Assembly: GCF_037893015.1 (NCBI RefSeq)
Contig: NC_133663.1
Coordinates: 144,440,577-144,504,576 of the forward strand
From: Macrotis lagotis
Taxonomy: Eukaryota; Chordata; Mammalia; Peramelemorphia; Peramelidae
Direction: 5' to 3'
DNA length: 64,000 nt
Shown here: positions 46,672-58,330 of the stretch, one piece after another
Position numbering within the stretch: the first letter of the stretch is position 1
Layout: every line of letters starts with the position of its first letter
Translations under genes and position numbers: made by a program
Notes under the pieces: generated by a model
Seen by the model: only the letters and a program-made list of their open reading frames with translations
The model's database searches: none
Told to the model about the DNA's origin: nothing

Positions 46672-47395
46672 AAAGAGCAATAAAACTGTTCAGACCCTTT
46701 TACCCAGCAATTCCAATTCTAGTTCTATATCCAGAAGAAATTATAAAAACTGTTACAAAATATTCATAGCCACTCTTTTTGAAGTGGCAAAGAATTGGAA
46801 ATTGAGAGGATACTCATCAATTAGAGAATGACTAAACAAGTTATTGTACATGAATACTATGGAATACTATTTTTCTATAAGAAACCATAAATGGACAGAC
46901 TCTAGAGAAGCATGGAATGACTTAGGAGATCTGATGCTGAGTGAAGGGAGCAGAACCAAGAGAACAATGTACACATCAACAACAACATTGTAAGATGAAC
47001 AACCTTGATGGAATCAGCTCCTCTTGGCAGTCCAGAGAACTAGGATGACTATTTGACTGGCTATACACTATATTATTACCATCCAAAGGAAGAAAAACAA
47101 AACAAAACACAGGAAAAAAACCCTTCTGAATCTGATGAAAACTTTATAAAAATTATCTCTTATGTATCTCTTTCCCTTAATCCTAATTCCTCATACTGAA
47201 AATTACTAATTTGTATACATGTTTATTAAAATATGTATGTAAAATGCTCACCTGACTGTTCCCTGCTGAGGGGAGGAGGGGTGGGAAGGGAGGGTGGAGG
47301 GAAATTTTGTAACTTGGAAATATGTAGGTACACATGGATGAAAATAAAAAAATACATTTTTAAAAATAAGAAAAAAGAAAGTAACTAAAAAAAAG
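46388..47395 (+). mobile_element. 5'-truncated L1 LINE with target-site duplication
   Basis: A 1008-bp L1 3' part: ORF2 end (cognate of 'KVGP...CW', 'PAIPILG', 'NWKLRG.SIRE'), then a 3' UTR with a purine-rich 'GGGGAGGAGGGGTGGGAAGG' tract near 47270 and an A-rich tail. The 13-bp repeat AAAACTAATACAA at 46375-46387 and 47396-47408 defines the insertion. An (AT)n expansion at 46637-46668 interrupts the coding remnant. Confidence 0.92.
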
Positions 47396-47408
47396 AAAAC
47401 TAATACAA

Positions 47409-48005
47409 TAATCCAAGCATGGAAAGACTTTACTAGAGTATACATAGAAACAATAACATAAAAGATATGTTGTAATTGTTGTAAACACATGACTTGGCAA
47501 TGGATTAGATATATCAGGTGACTATGACTCAGTGGTCTCTTAACATTCTAATGTAGAATGACTGGGCAGAGATATTTGTGCTTTCAACAGTAATAGTTAA
47601 TTTAGGAGGAGGGGAGATCTTCTGAGCAAACCTAATGAATTCTATTTTGTCACTTGTGACTTGAGTCTAAGGGTTGTCCAAGTTGAGAAATTCCAAAAGC
47701 CTTGAGGATGTGAGATTAGATTTTAGTGAGAGAGAGAGATACAGACTTGGCTCCTCTGGAGCCAATTTTGGAACTGATGAGATTATCAGGTTAGTGAATA
47801 TAGTAAAGGAAAAGAGGAGGGTACAGAACAGAGTTAATGTGTGCATTGATTAAAGTCCAGCAAGGAATCAGATATGTAAGAGAATAAGTAGAGAGAAATG
47901 TCAATAAAAAGCTTGAGATGAAAAGAGTATTCAGAAGGCAGTGATCAACATTATCAAACTTGCAAAAAAAAGTTAATTAGAGGAGGAAAAGGGGGATGAA
48001 ATAGT
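47409..48005. other. unique non-genic DNA
   Basis: Slightly more purine-rich than its flanks; no gene or repeat recognised. Confidence 0.4.
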
Positions 48006-48225
48006 GCTTATAATGTTCCTGGTGCTGTGCAAATATTGTCTCATTTCATACTATATCCACCCTGAGGTAGATTCTCTTTTTAACCCACTCCCATTTTACA
48101 ATTGAGGAAACTGAGTCAAATAGGTTAAGTGACTTGTCAATATAGTTATTGTTTAAACCTGGATATAATCTTGTATCAATTCCAGGTCCTGAATTCTATC
48201 CATTTAACATCTAGCTGCCAAAAAT
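48006..48225 (-). mobile_element. MIR-type SINE
   Basis: 'TGTCTCATTTCATACTATAT', 'CCCATTTTACAATTGAGGAA', 'TTAAGTGACTTGTCAA' and 'AACCTGGATATAA' match a reversed MIR. Confidence 0.8.
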
Positions 48226-48605
48226 GAAAATTTTTCAAAAGAGCATTTGATTTTTTTGTCAATTTCACTGATTAAGATGTCATTGTCGCTGTGGACAGGA
48301 GAGTTTCACTTCAATAAAGAAGTCAAATGGGGAGAATATGTTGTCAATACAGTCTGCATGCTTATTGTCTCTTTTGAGATTGTGCTCTTTTTTTGTATTT
48401 GAGATAATTATCCTTTTTTTTTTCATTTATAGCACTGGTAACTAAGACATTATATGTATGTTTTTTACTTAATATTTAACTACCTAAAATTCAGTTGGCA
48501 TTTAACATTTAACATATCAAATTCTCTAAGCCATAGTTTTGTCATTTGCAACAAGGGTTCAACAAATTATCTCCAATGTCCTTTGCTGCTTAGGATCAAT
48601 AAAAT

Positions 48606-48692
48606 GTCAGCAGTTCAGAGAGCTAGGACAACTGTATTAGACAGCTATGGATTATGATATCCCCATTCAGAGGAAGAAAAACAAAACAAAAT

Positions 48693-48733
<41 letters not shown>

Positions 48734-48998
48734 CACATAGAGGCCAACCCTCCAGAATCTGATAAACACTTTATAAAAATTATCTCGTATGCACCTCTTT
48801 CCCTTAATCCTAATTCCTCATACTAGAAATAACTAATATCAATCTATAAACATGTTTATCAAAATATGTATATACAAGGCTAACCTGACTGTTCACTGCT
48901 GAGGGGATTGGGGTGGAAAGGGAGGGTGGAAGGAAATTTTGTAACTTGAAAATATGCATGTGCAAATGGATGAAAATAAATAAACAAATTTTAAAAAA
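48606..48998 (+). mobile_element. L1 3' UTR insertion
   Basis: The segment from 'CAGAGAGCTAGGACAACTG' to 'GGATGAAAATAAATAAAC' matches the L1 3' UTR at 46388-47395. A (CA)n run at 48697-48732 expanded inside it. Flanking 13-mers at 48593-48605 and 48999-49011 match at 11 of 13 bases and are probably the target-site duplication. Confidence 0.85.
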
Positions 48999-49299
48999 GG
49001 GTCAATGAAATATAAGCAAATAGATTCCATGGAGTTATTAGAAAGCTGTTTTGTCTGTGAGTAAAATTATACACTGAAGGAATGGAAAAAGACTTATTGA
49101 AGAGATCAATTGCAAAGAGAAGTAGTAGTGTAGTCCAATAAACATTAAACCAGATCACAAATGGTATGATAAGGATCAAAATCTCATTTGATTATCTCAT
49201 TATAGTTGGTAAGATTAACTCTGTAGAAGTTCAAGGACTATTTGAACAGCCCAGACATATTTTAATAATTTTACTTTCATTTTTCAAGGAACAAAGCTT

Positions 49300-49300
49300 G

Positions 49301-49357
<57 letters not shown>
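49300..49357. repeat. (CT)n microsatellite
   Basis: Pure CT run abutting the tail of a reversed SINE. Confidence 0.96.
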
Positions 49358-49362
<5 letters not shown>

Positions 49363-49512
49363 AAAAAATAGTTAAGACATTGTGGTTAAGTGACTTGGCC
49401 AAGATCACACAGTCAAGCAATTATTAAGTATCTGATGTCACATTTGAATTCAAGCCCTCACAAGAGGACACAAGAGCCAGTTCTCTAAACACTGCCCCAC
49501 CTAGCCACCTCT
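49358..49512 (-). mobile_element. tRNA-derived SINE, older copy
   Basis: 'GTGGTTAAGTGACTTGGCC', 'GATCACACAGTCAAGCAATT', 'CATTTGAATTCAAGCCCTC' and 'CCCCACCTAGCCACCTC' are in reversed SINE order. Confidence 0.85.
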
Positions 49513-49924
49513 GCTACTCTTTTTAAGAATACCTCTTATAGTGCTTCTCTCCTAGAAGCAGGAAACTGCATGAAACTTCTGCAAATTGATGTCTATTTCA
49601 TTGAGGTAGGTACCTACCACATATAGTCTAGAAAGATACATTCTATCATAGAAAGGATACGGGAAAGGATTCCCTTATCAACAGAAATACTTGGGAAAAA
49701 AATTTTAGCTCACTGTATATAAATTATGTATAATGTTCCAAAGAGATATGCCAGTTAAATATTTATGGTTACATTGCTATTTTTAGAAGGAAAATAGGAG
49801 ATACTTTTCACAACTTTGTTATGAAACATATAACATGTTATTTACTCTTTTAAGTCATGTTTCACACTTTGTAACTACCTTTGAGGGTTTTATAGTCAAA
49901 GCTACCAGAGTAGTATTCATTTCC

Positions 49925-50045
49925 TTCTCTGGTTTATTTTGTAAATGTGGGAAGTGAGAAAAACAAGGTTAGGTGACCTGGCTAGGGTCACATAGCCATT
50001 AAGTTTCTGGGGTCACATTGAAGCTCAGATCTTCCTGACTCCAGT
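49925..50045 (-). mobile_element. MIR-type SINE fragment
   Basis: 'GTTAGGTGACCTGGCTAGGG', 'TCACATAGCCATTAAG' and 'AGATCTTCCTGACTCC'. Confidence 0.7.
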
Positions 50046-50634
50046 TACAACAGTTTAGCTACTGTTAAACAGTTATTACAAAAGATAAAATATGTAGTTT
50101 GCTTATATAAAATTGAAAAAACCCTTAAAGATAGCCAAAATTAACATAGGTTATATATAAGGTAAAATTTAAATTGGCAAAAAAATTATTGCATCAGATA
50201 TTGAATGTTCTTATATTGAAGATATATGATAAATAACCATAAAATAAGAGAAAAAAATTCTCCAATAGATGATGAAGAAGCAGTGCTAAAAAGAATCATA
50301 AAACAATAACCAGGAGACCTTAAATAACTAAATAATTATCAGTTAAAACAACTCTGAAGTTTTATCATGCACGTAAAAATTTAACATAGAGTAAAATATA
50401 TTCATATTATTATCAATGTTAAAGGGACTATATGAAGACAAGCAAACCATTGATATAATTGATTTTTTTTAGTTGAATAAGTTGTGCATTCCATTTCACC
50501 CTGAGACTTCTAGTTGTATATCAACCGTAATGGTCACAGTGAGAAAGAATGGTTTATATGTATGAAATTATCAATAAATACCATTTCTTTGTGTGACAAC
50601 AATTTTTTTTAAAGTTGGGTCCTATTGGAATGTA
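50046..50634. other. unique AT-rich non-genic DNA
   Basis: Nothing recognisable. Confidence 0.4.
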
Positions 50635-50970
50635 ACTAAATTAATTATTCAGAGAAAAAAGAGGAAAACATATGAACTTCTTCAGAGTAAAGAAAGTAGA
50701 ACCAGAAAAATGCAATAATGCACACATACAACAATGCAAATAAAAAGAACAAAATGAAATAGGTATTGTAATTACAATGAATGTATTAGCCTGGGACACA
50801 AGATTAGGAAAAACACTTGCTCGCACTGGATAAAAAGATATTGTAAATGTTGGATATTACCAATGCTCTCAAATTTAGGCATTATTTTATTTTCCTTAAC
50901 TTTTAAAATTTAATTTTTTCTTGTTTTCCTTTGCAATAAGGAGAAGGGTCATTGGGAGTATAGTAAGCAT
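50635..50970 (+). mobile_element. old L1 3'-end fragment
   Basis: 'GAAAGTAGAACCAGAAAAATG' split by changes, 'ACAATGCAAATAAAAAGAAC', and a T-rich 3' portion resemble the older L1 subfamily seen at 31965-32340. Confidence 0.5.
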
Positions 50971-51072
50971 AAAAGAAATGATTATAATATAAAATTTAAA
51001 AAGTCACTCTAATTTAGAGAAAGATCTAATTTTATATATAGATTAGATTGATAAATATTTAATTTAAATATT

Positions 51073-51222
51073 ATTTTAATTTCTTTTTTTAAAATTTAAG
51101 GCAATGGGGTTAAGTGACTTGCCCAAGGTCATAAAACTAGGTAATTATTAATTGTCTGTGACTGGATTTGAACTCATGATTCTAGGGCCAGTGTTTCATC
51201 CACTACACCAACTAGCTGCCCC
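51073..51222 (-). mobile_element. tRNA-derived SINE with 21-bp target-site duplication
   Basis: Reversed copy, T-run to 'CCAACTAGCTGCCCC'. A perfect 21-bp direct repeat, beginning TAAATATTTAA, lies at 51052-51072 and 51223-51243. Confidence 0.93.
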
Positions 51223-51439
51223 TAAATATTTAATTTAAATATTTTCAAATGTAAATAGCTAAAGACAGCTAACAAGGGCAATAAATTGCATAGAAGATGA
51301 AGGTCTTAATTGGAAGAAAGGATCATCCTATCTGAGATCTCACTATACCAATGAGTTCATAGATATAGCTTACATAACTGTTTTAGGGAATTAAAGTATC
51401 ATTTCATCAAACCATAAAAGGGCAGAATAACATATAGGA

Positions 51440-51640
51440 AAGTACATTCACCTTGAAATCAAAAGACCTATGTTCAGATATAAGCTCCAGCACCTATTGA
51501 CTGTGTGACCAAAGAAAATCACTTAAGTTCTTTGAACCTCAGTTTCCTTATAAGTAAAATAGAGCTAATTATACTTTCATTTTGTATTTCACATTAATGG
51601 ACTTTGCAAACCTTAAGGCAATTTGAAACTGTGACATTAA
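51440..51640 (+). mobile_element. MIR-type SINE
   Basis: 'GAAATCAAAAGACCTATG', 'CTATTGACTGTGTGACC', 'AATCACTTAAGTTCTTTGAA', 'CCTCAGTTTCCTTATAAGTA' and 'GGACTTTGCAAACCTTAAGG' are in MIR order. Confidence 0.85.
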
Positions 51641-52131
51641 GATTTAACCATTGTCAATTAAAAATGGAATGGGAGCCTATAGTAGTAAACAAGTATATTT
51701 CTAGATGAAGTATTACATTCAAAATTCACAAAATATTATGTAGTAACTGTCTCAAGTTTTACATTATAATGAAATGACAAAAAGGAACAATATTTATCAG
51801 ACACTTGACTTTTCCTTCATACTCAGATTCTCCTGGAAACAAATAAGTAGAAATAAATGGGAAACAGAAGGAGATTATACTTATTTCTTTTATTATTAAT
51901 GTCTGATTTCCATTGGTCTTATTTAATTTCTTTGAGGCAATGAACCCACGGGCACATGTTCACTTTCCTGTAATATTATTTCAGGATTTTTTGTGTATGG
52001 TTCTTATAATCCATATAAATACTTTTTATAACCTTTTGACTGATCAATTTATATACAGAAGTCAATTATATACAATTTTTTAATTGACATGTTTAGACAG
52101 ACCAAGTTCAATTCACATTTTTATAGATCAA
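51641..52131. other. unique AT-rich non-genic DNA
   Basis: Nothing recognisable. Confidence 0.4.
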
Positions 52132-52194
52132 GGGTAGAATAGAATAGAATAGAATAGAATAGAATAGAATAGAATAGAATAGAATAGAATAGAG
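52132..52194. repeat. (AATAG)n pentanucleotide microsatellite
   Basis: About 12 units of AGAAT/AATAG, ending a few bases before the L1 target-site duplication. Confidence 0.97.
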
Positions 52195-52992
52195 TCCACC
52201 CTATGCTCATTTCCACATAAAATACTTTTAAAAATAGGAGAGGAAGGAGTTCTGTAAAACTCCTTTTATGACACCAACATGGTGCTGATACCTAAACCAG
52301 GAAGAAACAAAACAGACAAAGAAAATTCTCCCTAATGAATGTTGATGCAAAAAGATTAAATAAAGTTTTAGCAATGAGATTACACTAAGTTATTACCAGG
52401 ATAATACAACATGATCAGGTTGGATTTATACTAGGCAGGCAGGGATGGTTCAACATTAGGAAAAACTCAAAATAATTAAACATATCAATAGCAAAACCAA
52501 CAGAAATCTTATGATTATCTCAATAGATGCTGAAAAAGCCTTTTGTTAAAAAGCATCCATTCCTTTAAAAAAACACTAGAAAGTTTAAGGATAAATGGAG
52601 TTTTCCTTAAAACAATAAATAGTATCTATCTAAAACCATCAAAATATTATATTTAATGGGAATAAACTCAGGGGTGAAACAAGAATACCCCTTATTGCCA
52701 TTATTATTCATTATAGTATTAAAAATGTTGGCAGTAGCAATAAGAGAAGAAAAAGAAATTGAAGGAATCAGAATTGGCAATGAGGAACAAATCCCACTTT
52801 TTTGAAGATGATATGAAAGTACACCTAGAGAACCTGAGAAAAATCATCTTAAAAACTCCTTGGACCAATTAACGAATTCAGCAAAGTAGCAGGATATAAA
52901 ATAAACCCACATAAATCATGAACATTTCTCTATATGAATAACAAACCTAAAAGCAAGAGATAGAGAAATTCCACTTAAAACAATGATAGACA

Positions 52993-53136
52993 AGGGGTGA
53001 CTAGGTGGTGCAGTGGATAGAGCACCGGCCTTGGAGTCAGGAGTACCTGGGTTCAAATCCAATCTCAGACACTTAATAATTACCTAGCCGTGTAGCCTTG
53101 GGCAAGCCACTTAACCTCATTGCCTTGAAAAAATTC
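52993..53136 (+). mobile_element. tRNA-derived marsupial SINE nested in L1
   Basis: Full copy; the 17-bp repeat TAAAACAATGATAGACA at 52976-52992 and 53137-53153 shows that it interrupted the ORF2 sequence. Confidence 0.95.
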
Positions 53137-54785
53137 TAAAACAATGATAGACAGTATTAAATATCTGGCAATTTACCTCCCAAAACAAACTCAGCAATTG
53201 TATGAATACACAATTATAAAACTCTCCTCACCCAAATAAAATCAGATCTAAATAAATGGAAAATGTCAAATGCTCATGTTTAGGTCAATTAATATAATAA
53301 AAATGAAAATTCTACCCAAATTAAATTACTCATTCAGTACCATACCAATTAAACTTCCAAATAACTACTTTATCAAGCTAGAAAAAAATAGTAACAAAAT
53401 TCATCTGGAGCAACAAAAGGGCAAGAATAGCAAGGGAACTCTTGAAAAAAATGTAAAGGAAGGTGGTCTAACTCTACCAGTTCTAAAACTATACTATAAA
53501 GCATAAATCATCAAAACTGTCTGGTACTGGTTAAGAAATAGAGTAATGGATCTGTGGATTAGCAAAGGTTTAAAAAAACTGCTGTAAATGATTACAGCTT
53601 TCTGCTATTTGACAAACCCAAAGGCATCGGCCTTTGGGATAAGAACTCACTATTTGATAAAATTTGTTGGGAAAACTGGAAAATAGTATGGCAAAAACTA
53701 GGCAAAGATGCACATTTCACACCCTATACCAAAATAAGGTCAAAATGGGTACAGGATTTAGATATAAAGAATGATAACATAGACCAAAAAATACTTTTTT
53801 TTCTATATGATTTATGAAAAAGGGATAAATAGCGCACATTATAAACTACAAAATGAATAATTTTGACTATATAAAATTAAAAAGGTTTTGTACCAATAAA
53901 ATCAATTCTGCCAAACTTAGAAGGAAAGAATAAGGCTGGGAAATAATCTTCACAGCCAGGAGTTCTCATAAAGGTCTAATTTCTAAAATATAGAGAGAAT
54001 TGTATCAAATTCATAACATCACAAGTCATTCCCCAATTGATAAATGGTCAAACAGTATGAACAGTTTTTAAATGAAGAAATTAAAACTATATGTATATAT
54101 ATGTATATATATAAACATATGAAAATATGCTCCAAATCTCTATTGATTAGAGAAATACAAATTAAAACACCAAAAAGGCATCATCTCTCACCTATTAGAT
54201 TAGCCAAGATGAGAAATGTTGGAAAGATTGTGGGAGGATTGGGACATTGATAAATTGCTGGTGGAGTTGTGAACAGATGCAAGCTTTCTAGAGAACAATA
54301 TGGAACTATGCCCAAAGAACAAAAAACTGTTCCTACCCTGTGCCCAGCAATTCCAATTCTAGGTTTTTATCCAGAAGAAATTATAAAAATCAGGGAAAGT
54401 CCTACATGTTCCAAAATATTCACAGCATCTTTTTTTTTATGTAATGGCAAAGCACTGGAAATTGAGGCAATACCCATCAATTGAGAAGAGCTAAACAAAT
54501 TATGGTATATGAATACTATGGAATAATATTATTCTATAAGAAACCATAAACAGTTGGACTCAGGAGAAGCATGGAGTGGCTTATAGGATATGATGCTGAG
54601 CAAAGGGAGTAGAAGCAAGAGAACAATGTACACAACAATAATAACATTATGAGATGAATAAACTTGATGAAAGCAGCTTCTCTCAGCAATCCAGAGAGCT
54701 AGGACAATTGTATTAGACTGGTTAAGGACTTTATTCTTCCCAATCAGAGGAAGAAAAACAAAGCAAATCATACAAAAAAAAAAAC

Positions 54786-55989
54786 CTTTCTGGAAGCAGT
54801 TCATGACCAATGAAGAGATGGAAAAACAAACTAGATATTTTTGATTACAATAAATTAAAAAGAGCTTTTGAATAGACAAAATCACTGTAACCAAGATAAA
54901 ATCAAATGTAGTAAATTGGAAAACAATTTTTACAACTAGTATTTCTGAAAAAGGACCCATTTCTAAAATATATAGAGAACTGAATCAAATTTAAAAAGAA
55001 AAAGCCATTCCCCAATTCACACATGGTCAAAAGATATGCAGAGGCAATTTACAGATGTGGAAATCAAAGCAATCCATAGTCATATGAGAACTTGCTCCAA
55101 ATCATTACTTATTAGAGAAATGCAAATTAAAGCATTTCTGACTTACTACCTCACACCTCTCAGACTTGCCAATATGACGAAAAAGGACAATCATAAATGT
55201 TGGAAGGGATGTGGGAAATCTGGGACACTAATGCATTGTTGGTGGAGCTGTGAACTCATCCAGCCTTTCTGGAGAGAGATTTGGATTTACATCCAAAGGG
55301 CAACAAAAATGTGCATACCCTTTGATCCAGCAGTACCACTACTGGGTCTGTACCCTGAAGAGATGATGAAAAAGGGTAAAATCATCACTTGTACAAAAAT
55401 ATTCATAGTAGCTTTGTTTACAGTGGCAAAGTATTGGAAATTGATTGAATGTCCATCAATTGGGGAATGGCTGAGCAAATTGTGGTATATGTATGTTATG
55501 GAACACTATTGTTCTATTAGAAACCAGGAGGGATGGGAATTCAGAGAAGCCTGAAAGTACTTGCATGAACTGATGCTAAGCGAGATGAGCAGAACAAGAA
55601 CAACATTTTTCATCATAACAGCAGCATGGGGTTGATGATCAATATTTGCTCATTCCATCAGTGCAACAATCAGGGACAGTTTTGGGGTACCTGCTATAGA
55701 GAATACCATCTGTATCCAGAGAAAGAATTGTGAAGTTTAAACAAAGACCAGAGACTATTACCTTTATTTTTAAAAAAATTCTTATCATGAAATTTTGCTC
55801 TCTTATATTTTATTTTTTCCCCTTAAGGATATGATTTCTCTATCTACACATTCTATTTAGATTAATGTATAGCATGGAAACAATGTAAAGACTATCAGAC
55901 TACCTTCTATGCAGAGTGGGGGGGGGGAGTGAGATTAGGGGAAAAATTGTAAAATTCAAAAAAAAATAATAAAATAAGTAAATAAATGA
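54786..55989 (+). mobile_element. second L1 nested in the outer L1
   Basis: A different L1 subfamily, 5'-truncated, inserted just upstream of the outer L1's 'TTCTGAATCTG' 3' UTR motif. Its largest open piece (55036-55554, 172 codons) is the ORF2 C-terminus with 'KDNHKCWKGCGKSGT', 'CWWSCELIQPFW', 'PLLGLYPEEM' and 'SIGEWLSKLWYMYVMEHY'. The 3' UTR ends in a G-run (55918-55928) and A-rich tail. It is the least decayed coding piece of any L1 here, suggesting a younger age than its host. Exact ends are uncertain. Confidence 0.82.
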
Positions 55990-56246
55990 GGGGGAAAAAC
56001 AAACATTCTGAATCTGATAAACACTTTATAAAATTACCTCATGTATTTCTTTCCCTTAATCCTAATTCCTCATGCTAAAAATTATTAATTTATAAACATA
56101 TTTAACAAAATATGTATGTAAAATGCTAACTTGACTGTTACTTGCTGAGGGGAGGGGAAAGTGAGGTTGGAGGAATATTTTGCAACTTAGAAATGTGCAT
56201 GTACATATGGATGAAAATAAATAAAATTTAAAAATCTATGCTCATT

Positions 56247-58195
56247 AGGTATGCTTAGTTTGCTTCAGATTTCATAATGGTAGTGATGTACTATTAGTTT
56301 ATTAATAATATTCCTAGGGTTAAAAGATTTCTTTATACTTTATTGAGACTATGGCTTTAATCTGAATTGAGAGGAAAGATTCAGGTATGACTACTTTTAG
56401 TTAATTCTAATCAAATATGATAAAAATGATGAATTACATTTATTTTCCAAATATCTTATACATTGGATGTAATTGAGGGAAATGACATATTAATGGGACT
56501 GTTACTCCTGCAGTCTTTTGTCTTTAGTCATTCCCCCTATTTTCAGGGTTTGGAGACTCCCATCACTTTCATAATATCTTTTTCTTATTTATTTTCACAG
56601 CTCAAAATTACAAAATTATTTTTAAAAAACACTCTAAACATGAGTACCTCCCATCATTGTTTGGATCTGAGAAGGAAGAAATATTTGAAACTAACAATTT
56701 AATTCTTCCATAGTACTTGTCAATGCAGGTAGTGAAGATACCTTTCGACTGAGGTGTCTTTTTGATACCCTATCTAAACTAAACAAGTCAGTACAAAACC
56801 ACTCCAACTTTGACTAAAGCTGAGTACTAAATATGAAGTGATATTGGGAGTGTGGGAAGAAGATATTTCAGTAATATTGGAAATATATGATAATATCTTT
56901 TAGGAAAAATCAGGCAGAAATCACAAAATTGAGATATGAGGCAATACTAGATGAAATTAGTAGAAATACCATAAATCCCAGGACATAAATAACATACAGC
57001 ATATTAGAGTTTGAAGGAACCATAGAATTCAGTTCTAAATATATGAAAAATGTGACTCCATGAATTTCATAACTTGATCAAGTTCACATAACTAGTTAAG
57101 TCAACAGTTTATAATTTTAACTCAACAAAAAAACACCAAAGGAAAAAAGAATTAAGGACTTGAACCCAAATCCCATAATTCCAAGTTTTTCACTTTTAAC
57201 AACTTGACTCCCTACATTGTTGTACTTAATGGAATCATAACTGAAATATTTAGAACTAATTTTAATGTTTTTATTGCTTTGTAAAGGAATGTATATTAGA
57301 ATTCACAAAACTAAGGGAAATAGAAAAAAGGAAATTATTCATTTAGTATTTTTATCTATAATATGTCAAATAGCTCCCACTTTTGAATAACTGTGAAAAG
57401 ATGTCATACTTTTGTCCTATATTTATAAACAGATATGTATTACAAAAATTTCCTTTGGAACTGCATCCAAACTTTAAGGAAGCAAAACATAATTTTCTTG
57501 TATCTATAAATACCAACTAGATTATAGAAGAACTTCCTTTCTTACTCCTTCATAAGAAAAGTGAACAGTACTGTTTCCCTTACTATTTTGCCCATTGCTA
57601 GGACTATTGTTTCCCACATGGAATATAAAGGATCAGTTTTACAATTTTTACAATTTTGTAATTCATTTTAAAATTCTTTCCCTAATATCTAGGACTGTGC
57701 CTAATTTGACTGATTGATAAAATTTGGATTGTTAAACAAATCATCATGCCCATGAAGAAATAAAAATTAAGTTTTCTTGTCTTGGTTGCTTTTTGCCAAA
57801 AATTGAAAGTTTGCACAATAAGATTTATTTAAAATTTAAACTAATTAGTATTCAAAAAATAGTAAAACATTTCAATGTAGTGACAAAGAGCATAATTTTC
57901 CATCAAAATCTTTAATGTCTTTTGGATATTAGCTAAGTGAATTAATTTCATATGGAATTTCATCCAAACTAATTCAGGAAGAAAATGCAGAAATGTAAAG
58001 TTATATTGAATAAGTTCCTTATCTAATTTCTCTTGTTCTGAAGTATGTCCAGATTATTATTTGTTTATTGTTATTATGTTATTATTATTATTACTTTATT
58101 TAGTTATAGGAACTTAAATAATAATCATCACTATCTTGAGGTAAGGGCATAGAGTCAATAAATTGGAAGCATAAGAATTTTTATTGATATTTTAT
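56247..58195. other. AT-rich non-genic DNA
   Basis: A MIR-like fragment ('GTTTGAAGGAACCATAGAATTC' split by changes, then 'AGTTCACATAACTAGTTAAG') lies at about 56998-57190. Otherwise nothing is recognisable. Confidence 0.45.
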
Positions 58196-58330
58196 TTTTG
58201 CAAATACATGGAATAAAAATTTTTCAACATTCATCCATATGCATGTGAATATTTTTGAGTTAAAAAATTTTCTTCCACCCTCCCTCCCTTCCCACCCCTC
58301 CCCTCAGTGACAGTCAAGTTAACATTGTAC
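58196..58330 (-). mobile_element. L1 3'-tail fragment
   Basis: Reversed L1 3' end: 'CATCCATATGCATGTGAATA' followed by a 'CCACCCTCCCTCCCTTCCC' tract and 'GACAGTCAAGTTAACATTG'. Confidence 0.8.

Larger units (their letters stand above)
52212..56235 (+). mobile_element. L1 LINE, 5'-truncated in ORF2, hit by a SINE and a second L1
   Basis: The element enters in the ORF2 reverse-transcriptase domain: 'SFYDTNMVLIPKPGRNK' near 52258-52310, then a QVGF-type motif near 52415-52440, and the YADD-region remnant near 52795-52830. It continues to the ORF2 C-terminus (53270-53506 with '[14 protein letters not shown]', and 54269-54484 with 'PAIPILGFYPEEI'). After the inner insertion its 3' UTR resumes at about 55990. 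The 11-bp direct repeat CTATGCTCATT at 52201-52211 and 56236-56246 marks the outer ends. Stops and frameshifts throughout make it inactive. Confidence 0.9.

Noticed and set aside
54529..54960. 143-codon minus-strand open frame
   Set aside because: It runs antisense through the junction of two plus-strand L1 copies.
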